Shown here in pieces: positions 1 to 7,316 of a stretch of DNA of 43,004 nucleotides. The stretch is from a virus. The position numbers and the translations under genes were made by a program. Under the pieces are notes generated by a model, which was given only the letters and a program-made list of their open reading frames with translations, ran no database searches and was not told the DNA's origin. Numbering within the stretch: the stretch's first letter is position 1; each line of letters begins with the position of its first letter. Where the stretch lies: positions 1 to 43,004 of IMG/VR virus record IMGVR_UViG_3300020222_000057; one strand, written 5' to 3'.

Positions 1-426
1 GTTACTTCTTCCACTTGCACAGTTGGCGCTGCTGTTGCTAACGGCGTTCCTCCAAACAAAATTAGGAATGTATGGGGAGTAACTAAAGTATATGAGACAT
101 ATGTTGGCAGTAAAAAGTTTGAACCTGCTGATCCAATTTTCACAAAGATACGTGAACTTGGTGGAGAATATGGCGCTACAACTGGCCGTCCCCGTCAGTG
201 TAATTGGTTAAATACATCCTTGCTGCGTAAAGCAGCACGTATTAATGGAGTTAATAAAGTTGTATTTAATAAGGCTGATATTCTTAGAATGGTAGATAGT
301 TGGAAAGCATATGATTTAGATGGACGCTTAATTAATTTCCAAGATGAAGAGCTGATGAAGAACTGGATGCAAGAACTGTTACCAAATGTAGAATTATATT
401 GGAGTGACAGCCCAGAAAGAATCTAG
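1..426 (+). CDS. Adenylosuccinate synthetase-like protein (PurA or PurZ), C-terminal part
   Basis: The window opens inside this gene; frame 1 is open from base 1 to the TAG at 424-426 (141 residues). The stretch GEYGATTGRPRQCNW followed by INGV is the PurA signature around the aspartate-binding loop, and the C-terminus ends in WSDSPERI. PurA joins IMP and aspartate to make adenylosuccinate; phage PurZ homologs act on dGMP to make 2-aminoadenine precursors. The tail after INGV is only about 60 residues, much shorter than in E. coli PurA and closer to compact archaeal/PurZ forms. The N-terminal residue that separates PurA from PurZ lies outside the window, so the choice is open. Confidence 0.85.
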   Translation, partial: VTSSTCTVGAAVANGVPPNKIRNVWGVTKVYETYVGSKKFEPADPIFTKIRELGGEYGATTGRPRQCNWLNTSLLRKAARINGVNKVVFNKADILRMVDSWKAYDLDGRLINFQDEELMKNWMQELLPNVELYWSDSPERI

Positions 427-429
427 TAC

Positions 430-654
430 ATGAATGAACCTCAAATAGACATTGAATTAAAAACCGGTAAATATAATCGCGGAGAACAATATCCAGAATA
501 TGATTTTTCAGTAGCAGAAAAACATGGCGTCTATAATAAAGGTGGCGTTGTTGCTTGTACTAATAAACAGCTAAAAGAGCAAATAGATGATTTATTAAAT
601 AAGACACAAGACACACAAGTAACTTATATTTATTATGATGTAAAAGAAAAATAA
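430..654 (+). CDS. Hypothetical protein, 74 aa
   Basis: Starts 3 bases after the PurA/PurZ stop, so it is very likely in the same operon. Acidic/basic mixed protein with two glycine-turn segments (TGKYNRGEQYPEYDF, GVYNKGGVV) and a final beta-like VTYIYYDV. No family recognised. Its place suggests a nucleotide-metabolism or accessory role, but nothing in the sequence shows one. Confidence 0.7.
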   Translation: MNEPQIDIELKTGKYNRGEQYPEYDFSVAEKHGVYNKGGVVACTNKQLKEQIDDLLNKTQDTQVTYIYYDVKEK

Positions 655-740
655 AATGTAGTAGTTTACATCAGCCGAAACCTGTAGTAGAGTAGTGAAA
701 CGAACCCTGAGACAACAGGATAACCACAAAGGAGAAACAA

Positions 741-1031
741 ATGTCAAACCGTACATCCGCAACAACCCGTCGTTCTGCGAAGTCCAACACCGCCCGTCGT
801 AGCGCAAAGAAGGTCTTTGATGCAAAGACAGGCGTATATGAAAACAGCCACGAAGTATCTGGCTATGGTGTTCAAATCCGTCGCGGTGATACACGTCACG
901 GTGGCGAAAGCTTTGTCAAGATCTATGGTCGTGGCAGCGAAAGCGATACTGTTATGCTCTCTCTCCGCGAAGCACGTTCTCTTAAAGCGTTTCTAGAACG
1001 CGAACTAGATATTCTTGCACGCGCAGAATAA
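741..1031 (+). CDS. Basic hypothetical protein, 96 aa
   Basis: Start supported by a strong ribosome site (AAAGGAGAAACAA-ATG). The first about 25 residues are rich in Arg, Lys, Ser and Thr (TTRRSAKSNTARRSAKK), like a histone-tail or nucleic-acid binding segment. The rest reads as a small beta-alpha domain (GYGVQIRRGD, FVKIYGRG, then helix SLREARSLKAFLERELDIL). Codon use is less AT-rich than the flanking genes. Possible DNA/RNA-binding protein; family unknown. Confidence 0.75.
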   Translation: MSNRTSATTRRSAKSNTARRSAKKVFDAKTGVYENSHEVSGYGVQIRRGDTRHGGESFVKIYGRGSESDTVMLSLREARSLKAFLERELDILARAE

Positions 1032-1040
1032 TTGTAGCTG

Positions 1041-1087
1041 TTGACATACTTAACCCCACCGTGTGTAATAGCGGTGGGGTTTCTTAT
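1041..1087 (+). promoter_or_regulatory. Promoter with -10 in the loop of a terminator-like hairpin
   Basis: TTGACA (1041-1046), 17 bp, TGTAAT (1064-1069). The -10 lies in the 10-base loop between AACCCCACCG (1052-1061) and CGGTGGGGTT (1072-1081). The right arm is followed by a T-rich run, so transcripts arriving from upstream can form a terminator, while initiation here copies only the right arm. Drives the gene at 1098. Confidence 0.7.
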
Positions 1088-1097
1088 TGGAGATATT

Positions 1098-1526
1098 ATG
1101 AACGACAATAATTCTAATCTACTCAAAGCTTCTTTTCCAACTGTATTTCCAGAAAATTTCTATTTTGAATGTGGCGATGGATGGATTGATCTTATTAGCG
1201 AGATTGCTAGATTTATTTCTAATAAGACTTCAGAATGTTATGCTTCTCAAGTAAAAGAAAAATTTGGTACTCTTAGATTTTATATCGATTGCAAGAACGG
1301 TATTAGAGAAGAAGACTACGTTGAAATAGCTTCTTTTATTTCTGCTATTGAAAGACAAAGCGCACATATCTGCGAACGATGTGGAATAAAATTAGATGAC
1401 AGTAATCGCAATAAGATAAAAAGTTATTGGATACAAAATATTTGTGTTCAATGCAAGCAAAAAGAAGAGCTTGAACGTGAAGAAGCTCTTATAAAAAAAG
1501 CAATCAAATTAAGCAATGAGCATTGA
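1098..1526 (+). CDS. Conserved phage-type protein with KFGTLRFY motif and zinc-binding tail, 142 aa
   Basis: Start at 1098 follows GGAGATATT. The segments FECGDGWIDLI and VKEKFGTLRFY are the hallmark of a phage family I recognise only as hypothetical. A CERCG...CVQC pair near residues 92-120 can bind zinc. Sits just after the hairpin promoter and overlaps the next gene by 11 bases, so the following GDLV genes are probably co-transcribed. Function unknown. Confidence 0.8.
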   Translation: MNDNNSNLLKASFPTVFPENFYFECGDGWIDLISEIARFISNKTSECYASQVKEKFGTLRFYIDCKNGIREEDYVEIASFISAIERQSAHICERCGIKLDDSNRNKIKSYWIQNICVQCKQKEELEREEALIKKAIKLSNEH

Positions 1527-1782
1527 TGAACGGCTATTTCAAGCTGGAGATCTGGTAGAATATATTCCTGAAGCTTTTAACTCCTACAAAGATAAATATA
1601 TAGGGTCAGGATACGTTGAGTCAGTCGAATACAACTTCGCCATGGATAGCTATTTTTATACTGTAATCACTTTTAATACTATAAAACAATCAGCTAAAAA
1701 TTTTGCTGAATACCATTTGGGAGAGTATAAAAGATTATGGTCTGAACATGACGCTGCTGCTATATTAAGGAAAATATCATGA
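1516..1782 (+). CDS. GDLV-family SH3-like small protein, 88 aa
   Basis: First member of the large paralogous family in this window. AGDLVEY near residue 11 begins the first predicted strand, then GSGYVESVEYNF and YTVITF give the second and third. It lacks a strong ribosome site and overlaps the upstream gene by 11 bases and the next by 4 (ATGA), so translation is probably coupled. Function unknown; fold inferred from the GDLV plus alternating beta pattern. Confidence 0.75.
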   Translation: MSIDERLFQAGDLVEYIPEAFNSYKDKYIGSGYVESVEYNFAMDSYFYTVITFNTIKQSAKNFAEYHLGEYKRLWSEHDAAAILRKIS

Positions 1783-2012
1783 CCCACGATATTGGTGATC
1801 TTGTTGCTAGTTATACCGATGCAGCTCTGAAAAAAATAGAGGTTGGTTGGATAACAGAAATTGTTTATGAAAGCATATGGATAGCACATGTCGAACATAG
1901 TCAACCGGCTTATAGGATTCATTGGTGTACAGAAGAAGAACCTAATATTTTTTTACATAACGAAAACGATATTCTAGATATGAAAAATCTTTATGAAGAA
2001 TGGCATAGATAA
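1779..2012 (+). CDS. GDLV-family SH3-like small protein, 77 aa
   Basis: IGDLVASY at residues 4-11, then KKIEVGWITEIVYE and the core strand YRIHWCTEEE. This is the canonical family layout: entry motif, GW(I/V) strand, then Y-x-(V/I)-x-W. Start overlaps the previous stop as ATGA. Function unknown. Confidence 0.75.
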   Translation: MTHDIGDLVASYTDAALKKIEVGWITEIVYESIWIAHVEHSQPAYRIHWCTEEEPNIFLHNENDILDMKNLYEEWHR

Positions 2013-2256
2013 AAAAGATAAACACCAAATTGGTGATCTTGTAATGAAAAAACTTTCTACTAGAAAGCACACAAGATATATTTTAGGTGTTGTTAAAGAG
2101 CATCGTATAAAATACAATAATCGCAGTACAGCATATCCTTGGGGAATATATTGGGTAAATCAAGAAACCATAACACGCGATGGCAACACTTATCATACAG
2201 CCAGCGAAGTCACGCGATATAAAAATAACCTAAAAGAATATTTAGATAATTCATGA
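1993..2256 (+). CDS. GDLV-family SH3-like small protein, 87 aa
   Basis: IGDLVMKKL at residues 13-21, RYILGVVKEH as second strand, WGIYWVN in the Y-x-W position, then a polar helix (SEVTRYKNNLKEYL). Overlaps the preceding gene by 20 bases and the next by 4. The start at 1993 is the first ATG; a shorter form would remove the GDLV strand and is unlikely. Confidence 0.7.
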   Translation: MKNGIDKKDKHQIGDLVMKKLSTRKHTRYILGVVKEHRIKYNNRSTAYPWGIYWVNQETITRDGNTYHTASEVTRYKNNLKEYLDNS

Positions 2257-2690
2257 TAGACCACCACCTACCCACCACCCCACCACTACCTATCGGGGAG
2301 GTCGTGTTTATAAAATTAACTACATTTAAAAAAGATTTTATTAACACGGCATTAAAAACATATAAACATATGTCGTATAAAGACATAATGAAAATGTTTG
2401 GTGTTAGTGAAAAAGTAGCTAAGATAAAAAATAAAAATATATATTTTAATATTGACCCAAATATGATGGGTTATATTGTAAGCGAAAGAAAAAAGAAAGA
2501 AGATGAATACGGTAATATGCTTGGATACGAGGTTAAGTGGGAAACACTTAATAGCAAGCTTCCATTAAATACTGGTCAAACGTTTGCATATGAAAGTAGC
2601 TTATTGTCAATCTCGGATATAGTTATATTAGATATAGATAACTTATACGAGGAAATGACAGGTGAAAAAACCAAACGAAAGGCACAGTAA
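2253..2690 (+). CDS. Enlarged GDLV-family protein with inserted helical segment, 145 aa
   Basis: IGEVVFIKL replaces GDLV near residue 13. A helical insertion (residues about 27-50, MSYKDIMKMFGVSEKVAKI) looks like a short helix-turn-helix, and the later half restores the family pattern MMGYIVSER...YEVKWE. About twice the usual family length. A GDLV barrel with a DNA-binding insertion is one reading; only the pattern supports it. Confidence 0.65.
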   Translation: MIDHHLPTTPPLPIGEVVFIKLTTFKKDFINTALKTYKHMSYKDIMKMFGVSEKVAKIKNKNIYFNIDPNMMGYIVSERKKKEDEYGNMLGYEVKWETLNSKLPLNTGQTFAYESSLLSISDIVILDIDNLYEEMTGEKTKRKAQ

Positions 2691-2820
2691 AAACGAAACA
2701 CGTATAATAAATTTAGAAGACGATTCTAAAAAAGAAGATATAGATGTAACAGAATTAGCTTTATTGTCTGGTTTTGCTGGTATGGTTGTTATATGGGTGA
2801 TTACCTGTCTGTTTTGGTAA
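2662..2820 (+). CDS. Small membrane protein with GTG start, 52 aa
   Basis: GTG at 2662 after GAGGAAATGACAG, overlapping the previous gene by 29 bases. The N-terminal 33 residues are charged; residues about 35-52 (LSGFAGMVVIWVITCLFW) form one membrane segment reaching the C-terminus, a tail-anchored layout with the charged part probably cytoplasmic. No family recognised. Confidence 0.55.
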   Translation: MKKPNERHSKNETRIINLEDDSKKEDIDVTELALLSGFAGMVVIWVITCLFW

Positions 2821-3229
2821 AACATTTTTAGTGTCAGAATTTTGACTGTCAGATTTTTGACACCAAAAATATGGCGTCATTTTATTGGCGTCAAAAGATA
2901 CACGTTAAGTAACCGACGCCAGAATTTTGGCGTCAAAAAATTAGCTTAATAAATTCGCATATTTACGATGATGTATGTGAACGTATGGTCATGCCAACAT
3001 CCTAACGCGCCATATTTCCGGCGTCAACGCAACAACTTTAATGATTTCAAATGTTTACGAGGGGGTTGATTTTCTTTTCTGACTCGCGTACAATACCCTT
3101 GTGGAGTGTAGGTGCGCCAGCCGCCAACTTCATGCAATAACCGTGCCAATGTTATTATTTTTAGCGTGTTGACGGTGGGGGTAGGCTATGCAATAATGTC
3201 TGCATCTCTTGTTGAGGAAGGAAAAACAA
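2821..3229 (+). other. Non-coding region with dyad repeats (operator array or origin candidate)
   Basis: About 410 bases with no credible gene. Holds a set of dyads built on AGAATTTT: TCAGAATTTTGAC (2834-2846), TGTCAGATTTTTGACA (2847-2862), paired GGCGTCA copies (2873, 2887), the palindrome GACGCCAGAATTTTGGCGTC (2915-2934) and a lone GGCGTCA (3020). AACGTATGGTCATG at 2980-2993 recurs near 21.3-21.4 kb. Two promoters follow (3066, 3170). Confidence 0.6.
3066..3094 (+). promoter_or_regulatory. Sigma70-type promoter
   Basis: TTGATT (3066-3071), 17 bp, TACAAT (3089-3094), reading toward the zinc-knuckle gene. A second weaker candidate, TTGACG near 3170 with AATAAT near 3193, lies closer to the gene. 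Confidence 0.6.
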
Positions 3230-3817
3230 ATGGCTTGGATCAATGGGAAGCGTACTGTATACTGCCGTACCTGCTATGGTGTCGGTCACAATCGGCGCGG
3301 TTGCCCGCAGATTTCAGAGGCTACCAAGGCACGCTACAAGAGTGGAGATCTTGCGCGTAAGTGTTCCTACTGCTATACTGCTGGACACACGCGGCGCAAG
3401 TGCGAGAAGCTTACGCTTGACATGGCTAATGATGTGCGGCAGAATAGCGAGTATCGGCACAATCTCGCAGCGTTTATGATTTCTAATGGCATTGGTGTTG
3501 GTGCGCTTATCAAGCGTGCAGATGGTAGACAAGATGATATCTTTATGATTGATGATATTATATTTGACAGCATCACGCATCGTGATCCTAATAATGATGC
3601 TATCGTTGCTACCAATATTACTGATGCTAGCCAACATCAGCATAATTTTACTATGCCTTTGGATGCACCCTCTCCCAATAACGACTACTATGTTGATCAT
3701 TGGTACTCTTGCAAGGTTGTTTCCCCTGCCGACGAGGAAGCCGTGCGTGGCATGATTAGTGCAGAGTGGCTGACGGGAAAGAGTGGGCTTGACAAGCACT
3801 ACCAGAAGCGGCGATAA
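3230..3817 (+). CDS. Zinc-knuckle (CCHC) protein, 195 aa
   Basis: Start at 3230 chosen over an upstream alternative because GAGGAAGGAAAAACAA precedes it. Two CCHC knuckles of the C-x2-C-x4-H-x4-C type lie in the first 65 residues: CRTCYGVGHNRRGC and CSYCYTAGHTRRKC, both followed by basic residues, typical of single-stranded RNA/DNA binding. The C-terminal about 120 residues resemble nothing I know; FMIDDIIFDSITHRDPNND is probably a beta domain. Precedes the MoxR gene but has its own promoters. Confidence 0.75.
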   Translation: MAWINGKRTVYCRTCYGVGHNRRGCPQISEATKARYKSGDLARKCSYCYTAGHTRRKCEKLTLDMANDVRQNSEYRHNLAAFMISNGIGVGALIKRADGRQDDIFMIDDIIFDSITHRDPNNDAIVATNITDASQHQHNFTMPLDAPSPNNDYYVDHWYSCKVVSPADEEAVRGMISAEWLTGKSGLDKHYQKRR

Positions 3818-3864
3818 TAGCGCGGTCCCGGTTGCAGCGGGAAAAAGAAAAAAGAAATAAGTAG

Positions 3865-3894
3865 TTGCAAATGTAGATGAACCTGATGTAGAAT
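3865..3894 (+). promoter_or_regulatory. Promoter of the MoxR gene
   Basis: TTGCAA (3865-3870), 18 bp, TAGAAT (3889-3894). The leader that follows carries GCAGTTAACCCGCAGTAAA (3907-3925), nearly identical in the leader at 26330 and partly at 7259, and an AGAGG ribosome site. Confidence 0.75.
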
Positions 3895-3941
3895 ACTCCA
3901 ACCAACGCAGTTAACCCGCAGTAAATATAAGAGGTATACAC

Positions 3942-4991
3942 ATGGCTGTTGACTTTAAGACCTTCCTTAAGCTTGTTCCCCATGTTACCAACGTCAAGAA
4001 GCCTGTGCTTGTGCGCGGTCGTCACGGTATCGGCAAGAGCGAGACTGTCTATCAGTTTGCCGCTGCCGTTGGAAAGCGTGTAATCGAGCGTAGGGCATCA
4101 CAGCTCACAGAGGGCGACCTTATCGGCCTGCCTTCTATCGAGGGCAACAGCACCCGCTGGAACGCTCCTGATTGGATTAAGGCAGCTTGTGACGAGCCTG
4201 TGGTACTTTTTCTTGACGAGGTTGATCGTGCTACGCAGGAGGTTCGTCAGGGTATTTTCGAACTGACTGACTCCCGTAAGATTAATGGTTGGCACCTGCA
4301 TCCCGGTACGCTTATCTTTGCTGCTGTCAACGGTGGTGCGCATGGTGCACAGTATCAGGTTGGCGAGATGGACCCTGCCGAACTTGACCGTTGGACTGTT
4401 TTTGACCTTGAGCCTACCCCGGAGGATTGGCTTGACTTTGCCAAGGGCAAGGTGGATAATGCGATGTGGGATTTCATCAACCAGAACCGCACGCACCTTG
4501 AGCATAAGGGCGAGTATGAGCCTAACAAGGTTTATCCTTCCCGCCGTTCTTGGATGCGCTTGAATGAGTGCTTGCAGAGCGCAAATATGTATACTAACAT
4601 TCAGGACAATCTCTCTATGCTTTATGAGTTGACCTGTGCGTTTGTTGGCTTTGAAGCCGCTGTTGCCTTCCGTGACTTTGCCGAAAAGATTGACCGTCAG
4701 GTTACTGTTGAGGATATTCTTGACAAGGGGCAGCTTAATAAGGTAAAGTCTTGGACTATCAATGACCATACGGCCATGATTGACAAGATGATTGCTTCTG
4801 GTCGCCTCAAGCCTGACCTGACGCCGGAAATTGTCAAGAGCCTTGCTGATTATGCAAAGCTTGTTCCTAGCGAGGCGTTTATGAAGCTGTGGAGGGCTGT
4901 TGCCGCTGAGAACACCAAGAACACGGTGAAGCTGCATCCCATCGTTAAGGATCGTCTTGTGAAGGTGCTTGCACCTGACCAGAAGAAGTAA
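3942..4991 (+). CDS. MoxR-family AAA+ ATPase
   Basis: 349 residues. Walker A GRHGIGKS at 26-33, Walker B VVLFLDE at 87-93, then a sensor-like segment FAAVNGG. MoxR ATPases act as chaperones or remodelling motors and are usually paired with a VWA-domain protein, as here: the next gene has a VWA domain. The C-terminal about 60 residues (LADYAKLVPSEAFMKLWRAV, NTKNTVKLHPIVKDR) are repeated as the core of a separate gene at 17995. Ends with an embedded promoter. Confidence 0.9.
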   Translation: MAVDFKTFLKLVPHVTNVKKPVLVRGRHGIGKSETVYQFAAAVGKRVIERRASQLTEGDLIGLPSIEGNSTRWNAPDWIKAACDEPVVLFLDEVDRATQEVRQGIFELTDSRKINGWHLHPGTLIFAAVNGGAHGAQYQVGEMDPAELDRWTVFDLEPTPEDWLDFAKGKVDNAMWDFINQNRTHLEHKGEYEPNKVYPSRRSWMRLNECLQSANMYTNIQDNLSMLYELTCAFVGFEAAVAFRDFAEKIDRQVTVEDILDKGQLNKVKSWTINDHTAMIDKMIASGRLKPDLTPEIVKSLADYAKLVPSEAFMKLWRAVAAENTKNTVKLHPIVKDRLVKVLAPDQKK

Positions 4992-5038
4992 TATAATGCT
5001 TGGGAGGGGAGCAGCAATAAGGTTGTTCCCCTCCCTGC
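4969..5038 (+). promoter_or_regulatory. Promoter followed directly by a hairpin (short-RNA unit)
   Basis: TTGCAC (4969-4974), 17 bp, TATAAT (4992-4997) overlap the end of the MoxR gene. The predicted start, about 5004, falls on the hairpin GGGAGGGGA (5002-5010) / TCCCCTCCC (5027-5035). No U-run follows, so it may be a stable 5' hairpin or an inefficient terminator for upstream transcription. Confidence 0.55.
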
Positions 5039-5044
5039 TGTTGC

Positions 5045-5080
5045 TTGACACAACCCGTTGTTCTGTTGTATAATATGCCC
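5045..5080 (+). promoter_or_regulatory. Leaderless promoter of the VWA-metallopeptidase gene
   Basis: TTGACA (5045-5050), 18 bp, TATAAT (5069-5074), then 6 bases to ATG at 5081, which places the A of the start codon at +1. There is no ribosome site. Confidence 0.8.
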
Positions 5081-6262
5081 ATGACCAAGACCAACAACGT
5101 CCCCTTCGATCTCGATACCTACATTGTTTCCCTGCTCCAGAATGAGCCGTTCTTTGCGGGCATTTCACGTCATATTGATAAGCACCCCAATGACGCTATC
5201 CCTACTGCTGGTGTGCGTATTACTAGCAGCGGTCATTACGAGATGCTTTACAATCCTACCTTCTTCCAGAATCTTACGAATAAGGAGCGTGTAGCAGTTA
5301 TCAAGCATGAGTTTTATCATTTGATCTTTGGTCATGTGTCTGATAGACTCCCGTTTGACGAGGCTACCGGCAAGGGCAAGATGAACAAGCGTTGGAATAT
5401 TGCTACTGACCTTGCAATTAATTCCTTCCTTGCAGATGATTTGCCGTCTATGGCTTGTATCCCGGGCAAGGGACCGTTCAAGGATTTGCCTCTTGAAAAG
5501 AGCAGCGAGTGGTATTATGCTAATCTCCCAGAGAGTAAGGATGGTGATGGTGACGGCATGGGCGAACCTCTTGACGACCATAGCGGTTGGGGTGAGAACG
5601 CAGATAAGCTTGATCCTTCCATCAAGGAAATGGCAAAGCAGCGTCTTAAGGAAATGATGAAGGATGCTGCCGACCAAGCTGGTAAGAGCAGCAACGGTTG
5701 GGGTACTATGCCTCAGAGTGTTCGTCAAGAGATTTTGAATCGTATTAGTGCCAAGGTTGATTGGCGCAGCGTTTTGCGGTACTTTATCAAAACCTCTCAG
5801 CGGGCTGATAAGAACTCGACTGTTAAGAAGCTTAACAAGCGTTTTCCTTATATTCATGCTGGCAAGAAGGTGCAGCGTCATGCTAAGATTGCTATCTCAA
5901 TTGACCAGAGCGGTAGCGTTGGTGACGACATGCTTGAAATGTTCTTTGCAGAGTTGAACAATCTTTCTAAGATTGCTACATTCACGGTTATTCCTTTTGA
6001 TTGCGCTCTTGACGAGAAGCTGATTTATGAGTGGAAGAAGGGCAAGCACCGTAAGGCTGAACGTGTTATGCACGGTGGCACAAATTTTGATCCTCCCACA
6101 GATTATGTGAACAGACATAATTTTGACGGGCATATCATTCTCACCGATATGTATGCTCCTAAGCCGGGACCGTCAAGGTGTCAGCGTATGTGGCTCACTA
6201 GTGCCGACTGTGCGCGTAGCCCCTACTTCCAGACAAACGAGCGTGTAATCGCTATTGACTAA
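5081..6262 (+). CDS. VWA-domain metallopeptidase-like protein (MoxR partner)
   Basis: 393 residues from the ATG at 5081; an in-frame ATG at 5075 is less likely since it would precede the predicted transcription start. HEFYH at residues 76-80 fits the HExxH zinc-peptidase motif, and the C-terminal third has a VWA MIDAS motif, DQSGS near residue 280. This two-part layout (N-terminal peptidase-like domain, C-terminal VWA) is known next to MoxR ATPases in phages and bacteria. The pair probably forms an ATP-driven remodelling or processing complex; the substrate is unknown. Confidence 0.85.
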   Translation: MTKTNNVPFDLDTYIVSLLQNEPFFAGISRHIDKHPNDAIPTAGVRITSSGHYEMLYNPTFFQNLTNKERVAVIKHEFYHLIFGHVSDRLPFDEATGKGKMNKRWNIATDLAINSFLADDLPSMACIPGKGPFKDLPLEKSSEWYYANLPESKDGDGDGMGEPLDDHSGWGENADKLDPSIKEMAKQRLKEMMKDAADQAGKSSNGWGTMPQSVRQEILNRISAKVDWRSVLRYFIKTSQRADKNSTVKKLNKRFPYIHAGKKVQRHAKIAISIDQSGSVGDDMLEMFFAELNNLSKIATFTVIPFDCALDEKLIYEWKKGKHRKAERVMHGGTNFDPPTDYVNRHNFDGHIILTDMYAPKPGPSRCQRMWLTSADCARSPYFQTNERVIAID

Positions 6263-6270
6263 AATAACTG

Positions 6271-6313
6271 TTGACTCCCGGCAGAGAACCAGCGTATAAT
6301 CTCTGCCGGGAGT
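6271..6313 (+). promoter_or_regulatory. Promoter with -10 inside a 13-bp inverted repeat
   Basis: TTGACT (6271-6276), 18 bp, TATAAT (6295-6300). ACTCCCGGCAGAG (6274-6286) and CTCTGCCGGGAGT (6301-6313) are perfect inverted repeats; the 14-base loop holds the -10. Transcripts from here carry only the right arm; read-through transcripts carry the full hairpin. Confidence 0.8.
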
Positions 6314-6324
6314 TATCAAATCAT

Positions 6325-6579
6325 ATGACACCTACACAAAAAAAGTATACTGCTGCTCTTGGCAATCTTTACAAGTATCAAACTAATTGGTATGATTTCG
6401 GTCCTAATCCTAATCGTGTTCTTGTAATGGTTATGGGACTTGAAAAGAAATACAGCAGATGGTATTATAAGCTTATGCCTCTTGAGCAAAAACCCGACAT
6501 TAAACCTTGGATGTTACCAGAGTTTGAAGTATGTTGTGCTGATTTTATCTCTAGATCATATGAATGTGCTAATGAGTGA
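6325..6579 (+). CDS. TEKKY-family small protein, 84 aa
   Basis: Begins MTPTQKKYTAALGNLYKY, the signature of a second paralogous family here: M-T-P-[TA]-[EQ]-K-K-Y, then G-x-L. The middle has a beta strand (VLVMVMGLEKKY) and the end an aromatic-rich segment (FEVCCADFISRSYE). No ribosome site; the start lies about 18 bases downstream of the hairpin promoter. Function unknown. Confidence 0.75.
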   Translation: MTPTQKKYTAALGNLYKYQTNWYDFGPNPNRVLVMVMGLEKKYSRWYYKLMPLEQKPDIKPWMLPEFEVCCADFISRSYECANE

Positions 6580-6596
6580 GAATGTAAGTAAATCAA

Positions 6597-6860
6597 ATGA
6601 CTCCAACAGAAAAGAAATATTCCCTTGCTATTGGCGAGTTACTGCATTATAATTGGCAATATTGGTTGGATTGGGACAACGAATTAGTTAAGGCTGGAAT
6701 AGTTACAGTAATGGTTGCTGGCATTACTAAAAACGAACACAATGGTAGATACTTATATAATATGATGGTCATGGAAGAAACAAAAGTGCATTGGATAAAG
6801 CCAGAGTTTAAGATCCCATGTACCGATCTACAAAGGTATACTAAGCCATTGATTCCATAG
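6597..6860 (+). CDS. TEKKY-family small protein, 87 aa
   Basis: MTPTEKKYSLAIGELLHY start, then GIVTVMVAGITKNEHNGRY and FKIPCTDLQRY. Clearly paralogous to the preceding gene: same entry motif, central hydrophobic strand and late Cys-x-Asp-[FL] motif. 17 bases downstream of it, so tandem duplication is likely. Function unknown. Confidence 0.75.
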   Translation: MTPTEKKYSLAIGELLHYNWQYWLDWDNELVKAGIVTVMVAGITKNEHNGRYLYNMMVMEETKVHWIKPEFKIPCTDLQRYTKPLIP

Positions 6861-6877
6861 TTGACAGGAGCAAAACA

Positions 6878-7042
6878 ATGTGCAAACATGAGTATGAAGT
6901 ATTGGGAGAAGTTTTAGAAGTTCAGTTTGATGAAAACGATATTGCAGAAATGGTTGCAAAGCCTGTTTGGATGTGTTATCATTGTCAGGAAGTGACAAAT
7001 CTTCTTAACGAGGAAATCAACAATGTCGAACAAGCCTGCTGA
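6878..7042 (+). CDS. Small zinc-ribbon-like protein, 54 aa
   Basis: AGGAGCAAAACA before ATG. CKHEYE near the start and CYHCQE near residue 34 supply three Cys and two His in a zinc-ribbon-like spacing. Overlaps the next gene by 20 bases. Function unknown. Confidence 0.65.
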   Translation: MCKHEYEVLGEVLEVQFDENDIAEMVAKPVWMCYHCQEVTNLLNEEINNVEQAC

Positions 7043-7229
7043 TAACAATAACGATAGTTTTATTATTCACCCTGATGTTCAAGAGATTCTTAATGCTGTG
7101 CGCAAGTCTATTAATGAGTCTCGTGAAGCTGGTATCACCGGCCTTGCACAGATTGAAAAGACTGTCAAGGTTCACGGTGAAGTTACTAGGCGGACAGCAG
7201 ATCGCAAGAAGGTGCTTGACAAGAAGTAA
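7023..7229 (+). CDS. Hypothetical helical protein, 68 aa
   Basis: GAGGAAATCAACA precedes the ATG. Mostly helical and charged (VQEILNAVRKSINESREAG, then a basic tail TRRTADRKKVLDKK). The last codons encode the -35 of the next promoter. No family recognised. Confidence 0.7.
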   Translation: MSNKPADNNNDSFIIHPDVQEILNAVRKSINESREAGITGLAQIEKTVKVHGEVTRRTADRKKVLDKK

Positions 7230-7245
7230 GAAGCAAGTTTATAAT
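7216..7245 (+). promoter_or_regulatory. Promoter embedded in the end of the preceding gene
   Basis: TTGACA (7216-7221), 18 bp, TATAAT (7240-7245). Transcribes a long leader containing GGCAGTTAACC (7259-7269), similar to the leaders at 3907 and 26330, and ends in the GAAAGG ribosome site of the gene at 7317. Confidence 0.75.
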
Positions 7246-7316
7246 AGAAGCGTAGCAAGGCAGTTAACCTCTAACCCAACGTAGTAAAACCGCAGTACGA
7301 AAGGAACGTATATATT

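Noticed and set aside
2834-3026. CRISPR array
   Set aside because: Repeats are short, degenerate and dyad-symmetric, with no uniform spacers and no cas genes.
3112-3360. Open frame of 82 codons across the start of the zinc-knuckle gene
   Set aside because: No ribosome site, lies in another frame of the zinc-knuckle gene and begins in the promoter region.
4098-5881. Long minus-strand open frames opposite MoxR and the VWA gene
   Set aside because: Shadows of strongly supported + strand genes; no family motifs or ribosome sites.
3942-6262. Many TTGAC hexamers inside genes
   Set aside because: Mostly CTT-GAC (Leu-Asp) codons, frequent in these genes. Only those with a -10 at 16-18 bp were kept.
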